A stretch of DNA of 64,000 nucleotides from Eutreptiella sp. 'Long Island Sound 2002' (taxonomy: Eukaryota; Euglenozoa; Euglenophyceae; Eutreptiales; Eutreptiaceae): contig OZ038402.1 in NCBI GenBank assembly GCA_964036045.1, positions 11,923,739 to 11,987,738 of the forward strand, read 5' to 3'. The position numbers were made by a program, and so were the translations under genes. The stretch's first letter is position 1. Each line of letters starts with the position of its first letter. The notes under the pieces are model-generated. The model was given only the letters and a program-made list of their open reading frames with translations. It was not told where the DNA came from and did not search any database. Shown piece after piece: positions 55,456 through 64,000 of the stretch.

Positions 55456-58400
55456 ATCCAGACCCAACCAAGCAACTAGGGACAATCCTGTTTAGTAGTT
55501 CGAATACCCCTGCACTGTACTTGAACTGCAATCGAAATCTCAGACCCTCTACAATGTAAGTGTAGGAAAGCAAGGGTTGAAGGACGGAGTATGTCTTTTT
55601 GAGGGCTCCGGCCCAATGCTGATGTATTTTTTCGCCACCCTGATGTACTCCTCAGCATTGGCGTATGGGTGTACGCGAACATCACACGGGAAAATTGTGG
55701 TGTCCTTTCTAAGGTACCTGTGAAGGATGCAAGCATTTGTGCAATTTTTGGGAATGATTGGAAGAAGGACTTCCAAGAATACGTAAGCAGCCTGCCCAAG
55801 GCTGAACAGACCGCGGCGGAAATGTATTTGAAGCGTCTCGAATTGACGAGGTGCCTTCTGTGCTGCTCGGGACAGTGACGTGCAGAGTATCGCGCAAAAA
55901 AACTCAGCTGGATCTTACACTGCAACCTGCCGTGCTTGCCTTGCGTTCCGCACCTTAGATACACCCGAACAGAGCTCACACATCTTGGAATCCTTTCTCA
56001 AGGACCAGGAATCGTGGGTCCTATGACAGAGGTGTGCGCTGCTGATCGCCGCCTTGCTTGCTATCGATAGAAATCACTCGATGCACGTGCAGGGGAAGAT
56101 TGAGCCATTTGTCGCATTTCATGCTGGTCTCCTTGGGCAGTGGAAAGAACAAAATCCATACACCACGTCGTGGGAAAAAAGCTCCGAAAGGGAACGAGCT
56201 CGGAACCTCGGCCAAAACTGCGACGATCGTGCTACCTGTTGTGACACAACACAACCCGTGCATCGCAAAGTGCCGTCGATGGCATACAACAACTGCCTGC
56301 AATGACCCAACAACGCTCCATTCACGCTGCATAGGCACATATGATGAAGGCGGGGAAGGCTCGTTTGGAGGAACTAATGGCCGCCAACGGCAAGGAGGGC
56401 GGAGTTACGGCTTTCAAGTATGGTCGCCTGGTGACACTGTTGCCTGCAAACCTGTTGACTTACAGTGTCCCAACCCAAGGCATGTCCTAGCCACAAGAAA
56501 AGAACAAAGTTCCACGCTCGCCAAGTCCCAAGACTAGCAGATCCAGACCCAACCAAGCAACTAGGGACAATCCTGTTTAGTAGTTCGAATACCCCTGCAC
56601 TGTACTTGAACTGCATTCGAAGTCTCAGACCCTCTACAATGTAAGTGTAGGAAAGCAAGGGTTGAAGGACGGAGTATGTCTTTTTGAGGGCTCCGGCCCA
56701 ATGCTGATGTATTTTTTCGCCACTCCTCAGCATTGGCGTATGGGTGTACGCGAACATCACACGGGAAAATTGTGGTGTCCTTTCTAAGGTACCTGTGAAG
56801 GATGCAAGCATTTGTGCAATTTTTGGGAATGATTGGAAGAAGGACTTCCAAGAAAGCAGCCTGCCCAAGGCTGAACAGACCGCGGCGGAAATGTATTTGA
56901 AGCGTCTCGAATTGACGAGGTGCTTTCTGTGCTGCTCGGGACAGTGACGTGCAGAGTATCGCGCAAAAAAACTCAGCTGGATCTTACACTGCAACCTGCC
57001 GTGCTTGCCTTGCGTTCCGCACCTTAGATACACCCGAACAGAGCTCACACATCTTGGAATCCTTTCTCAAGGACCAGGAATCGTGGGTCCTATGACAGAG
57101 GTGTGCGCTGCTGATCGCCGCCTTGCTTGCTATCGATAGAAATCACTCGATGCACGTGCAGGGGAAGATTGAGCCATTTGTCGCATTTCATGCTGGTCTC
57201 CTTGGGCAGTGGAAAGAACAAAATCCATACACCACGTCGTGGGAAAAAAGCTCCGAAAGGGAACGAGCTCGGAACCTCGGCCAAAACTGCGACGATCGTG
57301 CTACCTGTTGTGACACAACACAACCCGTGCATCGCAAAGTGCCGTCGATGGCATACAACAACTGCCTGCATTGACCCAACAACGCTCCATTCACGCTGCA
57401 TAGGCACATATGATGAAGGCGGGGAAGGCTCGTTTGGAGGAACTAATGGCCGCCAACGGCAAGGAGGGCGGAGTTACGGCTTTCAAGTATGGTCGCCTGG
57501 TGACACTGTTGCCTGCAAACCTGTTGACTTACAGTGTCCCAACCCAAGGCATGTCCTAGCCACAAGAAAAGAACAAAGTTCCACGCTCGCCAAGTCCCAA
57601 GACTAGCAGATCCAGACCCAACCAAGCAACTAGGGACAATCCTGTTTAGTAGTTCGAATACCCCTGCACTGTACTTGAACTGCATTCGAAGTCTCAGACC
57701 CTCTACAATGTAAGTGTAGGAAAGCAAGGGTTGAAGGACGGAGTATGTCTTTTTGAGGGCTCCGGCCCAATGCTGATGTATTTTTTCGCCACTCCTCAGC
57801 ATTGGCGTATGGGTGTACGCGAACATCACACGGGAAAATTGTGGTGTCCTTTCTAAGGTACCTGTGAAGGATGCAAGCATTTGTGCAATTTTTGGGAATG
57901 ATTGGAAGAAGGACTTCCAAGAAAGCAGCCTGCCCAAGGCTGAACAGACCGCGGCGGAAATGTATTTGAAGCGTCTCGAATTGACGAGGTGCTTTCTGTG
58001 CTGCTCGGGACAGTGACGTGCAGAGTATCGCGCAAAAAAACTCAGCTGGATCTTACACTGCAACCTGCCGTGCTTGCCTTGCGTTCCGCACCTTAGATAC
58101 ACCCGAACAGAGCTCACACATCTTGGAATCCTTTCTCAAGGACCAGGAATCGTGGGTCCTATGACAGAGGTGTGCGCTGCTGATCGCCGCCTTGCTTGCT
58201 ATCGATAGAAATCACTCGATGCACGTGCAGGGGAAGATTGAGCCATTTGTCGCATTTCATGCTGGTCTCCTTGGGCAGTGGAAAGAACAAAATCCATACA
58301 CCACGTCGTGGGAAAAAAGCTCCGAAAGGGAACGAGCTCGGAACCTCGGCCAAAACTGCGACGATCGTGCTACCTGTTGTGACACAACACAACCCGTGCA

Positions 58401-60756
58401 TCGCAAAGTGCCGTCGATGGCATACAACAACTGCCTGCATTGACCCAACAACGCTCCATTCACGCTGCATAGGCACATATGATGAAGGCGGGGAAGGCTC
58501 GTTTGGAGGAACTAATGGCCGCCAACGGCAAGGAGGGCGGAGTTACGGCTTTCAAGTATGGTCGCCTGGTGACACTGTTGCCTGCAAACCTGTTGACTTA
58601 CAGTGTCCCAACCCAAGGCATGTCCTAGCCACAAGAAAAGAACAAAGTTCCACGCTCGCCAAGTCCCAAGACTAGCAGATCCAGACCCAACCAAGCAACT
58701 AGGGACAATCCTGTTTAGTAGTTCGAATACCCCTGCACTGTACTTGAACTGCATTCGAAGTCTCAGACCCTCTACAATGTAAGTGTAGGAAAGCAAGGGT
58801 TGAAGGACGGAGTATGTCTTTTTGAGGGCTCCGGCCCAATGCTGATGTATTTTTTCGCCACTCCTCAGCATTGGCGTATGGGTGTACGCGAACATCACAC
58901 GGGAAAATTGTGGTGTCCTTTCTAAGGTACCTGTGAAGGATGCAAGCATTTGTGCAATTTTTGGGAATGATTGGAAGAAGGACTTCCAAGAAAGCAGCCT
59001 GCCCAAGGCTGAACAGACCGCGGCGGAAATGTATTTGAAGCGTCTCGAATTGACGAGGTGCTTTCTGTGCTGCTCGGGACAGTGACGTGCAGAGTATCGC
59101 GCAAAAAAACTCAGCTGGATCTTACACTGCAACCTGCCGTGCTTGCCTTGCGTTCCGCACCTTAGATACACCCGAACAGAGCTCACACATCTTGGAATCC
59201 TTTCTCAAGGACCAGGAATCGTGGGTCCTATGACAGAGGTGTGCGCTGCTGATCGCCGCCTTGCTTGCTATCGATAGAAATCACTCGATGCACGTGCAGG
59301 GGAAGATTGAGCCATTTGTCGCATTTCATGCTGGTCTCCTTGGGCAGTGGAAAGAACAAAATCCATACACCACGTCGTGGGAAAAAAGCTCCGAAAGGGA
59401 ACGAGCTCGGAACCTCGGCCAAAACTGCGACGATCGTGCTACCTGTTGTGACACAACACAACCCGTGCATCGCAAAGTGCCGTCGATGGCATACAACAAC
59501 TGCCTGCATTGACCCAACAACGCTCCATTCACGCTGCATAGGCACATATGATGAAGGCGGGGAAGGCTCGTTTGGAGGAACTAATGGCCGCCAACGGCAA
59601 GGAGGGCGGAGTTACGGCTTTCAAGTATGGTCGCCTGGTGACACTGTTGCCTGCAAACCTGTTGACTTACAGTGTCCCAACCCAAGGCATGTCCTAGCCA
59701 CAAGAAAAGAACAAAGTTCCACGCTCGCCAAGTCCCAAGACTAGCAGATCCAGACCCAACCAAGCAACTAGGGACAATCCTGTTTAGTAGTTCGAATACC
59801 CCTGCACTGTACTTGAACTGCATTCGAAGTCTCAGACCCTCTACAATGTAAGTGTAGGAAAGCAAGGGTTGAAGGACGGAGTATGTCTTTTTGAGGGCTC
59901 CGGCCCAATGCTGATGTATTTTTTCGCCACTCCTCAGCATTGGCGTATGGGTGTACGCGAACATCACACGGGAAAATTGTGGTGTCCTTTCTAAGGTACC
60001 TGTGAAGGATGCAAGCATTTGTGCAATTTTTGGGAATGATTGGAAGAAGGACTTCCAAGAAAGCAGCCTGCCCAAGGCTGAACAGACCGCGGCGGAAATG
60101 TATTTGAAGCGTCTCGAATTGACGAGGTGCTTTCTGTGCTGCTCGGGACAGTGACGTGCAGAGTATCGCGCAAAAAAACTCAGCTGGATCTTACACTGCA
60201 ACCTGCCGTGCTTGCCTTGCGTTCCGCACCTTAGATACACCCGAACAGAGCTCACACATCTTGGAATCCTTTCTCAAGGACCAGGAATCGTGGGTCCTAT
60301 GACAGAGGTGTGCGCTGCTGATCGCCGCCTTGCTTGCTATCGATAGAAATCACTCGATGCACGTGCAGGGGAAGATTGAGCCATTTGTCGCATTTCATGC
60401 TGGTCTCCTTGGGCAGTGGAAAGAACAAAATCCATACACCACGTCGTGGGAAAAAAGCTCCGAAAGGGAACGAGCTCGGAACCTCGGCCAAAACTGCGAC
60501 GATCGTGCTACCTGTTGTGACACAACACAACCCGTGCATCGCAAAGTGCCGTCGATGGCATACAACAACTGCCTGCATTGACCCAACAACGCTCCATTCA
60601 CGCTGCATAGGCACATATGATGAAGGCGGGGAAGGCTCGTTTGGAGGAACTAATGGCCGCCAACGGCAAGGAGGGCGGAGTTACGGCTTTCAAGTATGGT
60701 CGCCTGGTGACACTGTTGCCTGCAAACCTGTTGACTTACAGTGTCCCAACCCAAGG
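55456..60756 (+). repeat. five-copy tandem array of a 1069-bp unit
   Basis: Copies at 55456-56540 (1085 bp), 56541-57609, 57610-58678, 58679-59747 and 59748-60756 (truncated by about 60 bp at the satellite). Copies 2-5 look identical wherever I compared them. Copy 1 differs by a few substitutions, a 10-bp segment (CCCTGATGTA, near 55637-55646) and a 6-bp TACGTA (about 55780-55785), both missing from the later copies. So copies 2-5 descend from one unit that already carried both deletions. The 224-codon minus-strand frame repeated in copies 2-5 lies opposite the more protein-like plus-strand frames and is not called. Unit boundaries are arbitrary in phase. Confidence 0.95.
55525..56530 (+). 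pseudogene. protein-like interrupted gene in the first 1069-bp unit, unrecognised
   Basis: Several plus-strand segments read like protein, in different frames. (a) AIEISDPLQ at 55525-55555, a possible 48-bp GTAAGTG...TTTTTGAG intron (55556-55603), then WLRPNADVFFRHPDVLL, SIGVWVYANITRENCG, AIFGNDWKKDFQEYVSSLPK and AEMYLKRLELT, up to TGA at 55876-55878. (b) DSDVQSIAQKNSAGSYTAT, then CRACLAFRTLDTPEQ and SHILESFLKDQESWVL, with TGA at 56024-56026. (c) MHVQGKIEPFVAFHAGLLGQ (from about 56081). (d) KAGKARLEELMAANGKEGGV, then TAFKYGRLVTLLPANLLTYS (from about 56343). In (a) the changes between copies are conservative (I/F, I/V) and in (b) one is silent. The 10-bp loss frameshifts (a) in copies 2-5. It is either a multi-exon gene with tiny introns or a decayed coding sequence; the family is unknown. 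Confidence 0.35.
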
Positions 60757-63700
60757 AACCAGCCGTGCACCGCGTACCACTCAGTAATACCCGCTCCTGT
60801 CATACTCAGAGCCTGATAGGAACCAGCCGTGCACCGCTCACCACTCAGCAATACCCGCTCCTGTCACACCCAGAGCCTGATAGGAACCAGCCGTGCACCG
60901 CTCACCACTCAGTAATACCCGCTCCTGTCACACCCAGAGCCTGATAGGAACCAGCCATGCACCGCGTACCACTCAGTAATACACGCTCCTGTCACACCCA
61001 GAGCCTGATAGGAACCAGCCATGCACCGCTCACCACTCAGTAATACCCGCTCCTGTCACACCCAGAGCCTGATAGGAACCAGCCATGCACCGCGTACCAC
61101 TCCGTAATACCTGCTCCTGTCACACCCAGAGCCTGATAGGAACCAGCCGTGCACCGCGTACCACTCAGTAATACCCGCTCCTGTCACACCCAGAGCCTGA
61201 TAGGAACCAGCCATGCACCGCGTACCACTCAGTAATACACGCTCCTGTCGCACCCAGAGCCTGATAGGAACCAGCCGTGCACCGCGTACCACTCAGCAAT
61301 ACCCGCTCCTGTCACACCCAGAGCCTGATAGGAACCAGCCGTGCACCGCGTACCACTCAGTAATACCCGCTCCTGTCATACTCAGAGCCTGATAGGAACC
61401 AGCCGTGCACCGCGTACCACTCAGTAATACCCGCTCCTGTCATACTCAGAGCCTGATAGGAACCAGCCGTGCACCGCGTACCACTCAGCAATACCCGCTC
61501 CTGTCACACCCAGAGCCTGATAGGAACCAGCCGTGCACCGCGTACCACTCAGTAATACCCGCTCCTGTCATACCCAGAGCCTGATAGGAACCAGCCGTGC
61601 ACCGCGTACCACTCAGTAATACCCGCTCCTGTCACACCCAGAGCCTGATAGGAACCAGCCATGCACCGCTCACCACTCAGTAATACCCGCTCCTGTCACA
61701 CCCAGAGCCTGATAGGAACCAGCCGTGCACCGCGTACCACTCAGTAATACCCGCTCCTGTCATACCCAGAGCCTAATAGGAACCAGCCGTGCACCGCTCA
61801 CCACTCAGCAATACCCGCTCCTGTCACACCCAGAGCCTGATAGGAACCAGCCGTGCACCGCTCACCACTCAGTAATACCCGCTCCTGTCATACCCAGAGC
61901 CTAATAGGAACCAGCCGTGCACCGCTCACCACTCAGCAATACCCGCTCCTGTCACACCCAGAGCCTGATAGGAACCAGCCGTGCACCGCTCACCACTCAG
62001 TAATACCCGCTCCTGTCACACCCAGAGCCTGATAGGAACCAGCCATGCACCGCGTACCACTCAGTAATACCCGCTCCTGTCACACCCAGAGCCTGATAGG
62101 AACCAGCCGTGCACCGCTCACCACTCAGCAATACCCCCTCCTGTCACACCCAGAGCCTGATAGGAACCAGCCATGCACCGCTCACCACTCAGTAATACCC
62201 GCTCCTGTCACACCCAGAGCCTGATAGGAACCAGCCGTGCACCGCTCACCACTCAGTAATACCCGCTCCTGTCATACTCAGAGCCTGATAGGAACCAGCC
62301 GTGCACCGCTCACCACTCAGTAATACCCGCTCCTGTCATACTCAGAGCCTGATAGGAACCAGCCGTGCACCGCGTACCACTCAGTAATACCCGCTCCTGT
62401 CATACCCAGAGCCTGATAGGAACCAGCCGTGCACCGCGTACCACTCAGTAATACACGCTCCTGTCACACCCAGAGCCTGATAGGAACCAGCCATGCACCG
62501 CTCACCACTCAGTAATACCCGCTCCTGTCACACCCAGAGCCTGATAGGAACCAGCCATGCACCGCTCACCACTCAGTAATACCCGCTCCTGTCACACCCA
62601 GAGCCTGATAGGAACCAGCCGTGCACCGCTCACCACTCAGTAATACCCGCTCCTGTCATACCCAGGGCCTGATAGGAACCAGCCATGCACCGCGTACCAC
62701 TCAGTAATACCCGCTCCTGTCATACCCAGAGCCTGATAGGAACCAGCCGTGCACCGCTCACCACTCAGTAATACCCGCTCCTGTCACACCCAGATCCTGA
62801 TAGGAACCAGCCGTGCACCGCTCACCACTCAGTAATACCCGCTCCTGTCATACCCAGAGCCTAATAGGAACCAGCCGTGCACCGCTCTTCACTCAGCAAT
62901 ACCCGCTCCTGTCACACCCAGAGCCTGATAGGAACCAGCCGTGCACCGCTCACCACTCAGTAATACCCGCTCCTGTCATACCCAGAGCCTGATAGGAACC
63001 AGCCGTGCACCGCGTACCACTCAGTAATACCCGCTCCTGTCATACCCAGAGCCTGATAGGAACCAGCCGTGCACCGCTCACCACTCAGTAATACCCGCTC
63101 CTGTCACACCCAGAGCCTGATAGGAACCAGCCATGCACCGCTCACCACTCAGTAATACCCGCTCCTGTCACACCCAGAGCCTGATAGGAACCAGCCGTGC
63201 ACCGCTCACCACTCAGTAATACCCGCTCCTGTCATACTCAGAGCCTGATAGGAACCAGCCGTGCACCGCTCACCACTCAGTAATACCCGCTCCTGTCATA
63301 CTCAGAGCCTGATAGGAACCAGCCGTGCACCGCTCACCACTCAGTAATACCCGCTCCTGTCATACCCAGGGCCTGATAGGAACCAGCCGTGCACCGCTCA
63401 CCACTCAGTAATACCCGCTCCTGTCACACCCAGAGCCTGATAGGAACCAGCCGTGCACCGCTCACCACTCAGTAATACCCGCTCCTGTCACACCCAGAGC
63501 CTGATAGGAACCAGCCGTGCACCGCTCACCACTCAGTAATACCCGCTCCTGTCATACTCAGAGCCTGATAGGAACCAGCCGTGCACCGCTCACCACTCAG
63601 TAATACCCGCTCCTGTCATACTCAGAGCCTGATAGGAACCAGCCGTGCACCGCGTACCACTCAGTAATACCCGCTCCTGTCATACCCAGAGCCTGATAGG

Positions 63701-64000
63701 AACCAGCCGTGCACCGCGTACCACTCAGTAATACACGCTCCTGTCACACCCAGAGCCTGATAGGAACCAGCCATGCACCGCTCACCACTCAGTAATACCC
63801 GCTCCTGTCACACCCAGAGCCTGATAGGAACCAGCCATGCACCGCTCACCACTCAGTAATACCCGCTCCTGTCACACCCAGAGCCTGATAGGAACCAGCC
63901 GTGCACCGCTCACCACTCAGTAATACCCGCTCCTGTCATACCCAGGGCCTGATAGGAACCAGCCATGCACCGCGTACCACTCAGTAATACCCGCTCCTGT
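60757..64000. repeat. 64-bp satellite array, right block
   Basis: About 51 copies of the same monomer, in the same orientation as 1-35284, continuing beyond the window. It begins within the monomer at AGGAACCAGCC (60754-60764), joined to the fifth 1069-bp unit with AGG shared by both sides. A roughly 1-kb multi-monomer pattern recurs within it (for example around 62600-62700 and 63880-63990). Confidence 0.97.

Noticed and set aside
56374-60255. 224-codon minus-strand ORF repeated in the 1069-bp units
   Set aside because: Not called as a gene: it is broken differently in copy 1, its composition looks like an antisense frame, and plus-strand segments read more like protein. It is long for chance, so transcript data should decide.

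Overview
The window is nuclear DNA of a eukaryote, most likely a unicellular alga. GT-AG introns interrupt recognisable protein homology in two genes. One gene encodes a monomeric-type isocitrate dehydrogenase, a family that is mostly bacterial but also reported from some algae; the other encodes an alpha-type carbonic anhydrase. Both are carbon-metabolism enzymes. Most of the window is tandem repeat. The lineage cannot be fixed from sequence alone.

Layout. (1) 1-35284: one continuous satellite with a 64-bp monomer (about 551 copies), containing higher-order duplications. (2) 35285-60756: a 25.5-kb non-satellite island. (3) 60757-64000: the same 64-bp satellite in the same orientation. Both island edges fall in the same 11-bp stretch of the satellite monomer.

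Island, left to right. The last two exons of a monomeric NADP isocitrate dehydrogenase gene (+ strand, 35566-35869 and 43018-43362) are separated by a 7148-bp intron filled with a GC-rich 24/48-bp minisatellite. Then come flank sequence with G/C homopolymers, a small Cys-rich ORF, unassigned sequence, a GC-rich degenerate retroelement-like ORF (45.8-46.6 kb), and a ten-copy array of about 193-bp units, each carrying an A13-A19 tract (47.75-49.7 kb). Next is an ORF with an FSDE motif (49.8-50.1 kb). An alpha-carbonic anhydrase gene lies on the minus strand (51234-52971, N-terminal exons not found), with two arrays of one CACA-rich minisatellite on either side. A roughly 735-bp foldback element follows (54.66-55.40 kb) and then five copies of a 1069-bp tandem unit carrying protein-like but interrupted reading frames (55456-60756).

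The points most worth following are: an in-frame TAA exactly where alpha-carbonic anhydrases have a conserved Gln next to the zinc-binding HFHWG; the hugely expanded intron; the satellite abutting an isocitrate dehydrogenase gene whose 5' two-thirds is missing from the window; the foldback element with two mutually reverse-complementary 31-bp hairpins; and the nearly perfect 1069-bp array joined directly to satellite. No operon, CRISPR, rRNA or tRNA gene was seen.
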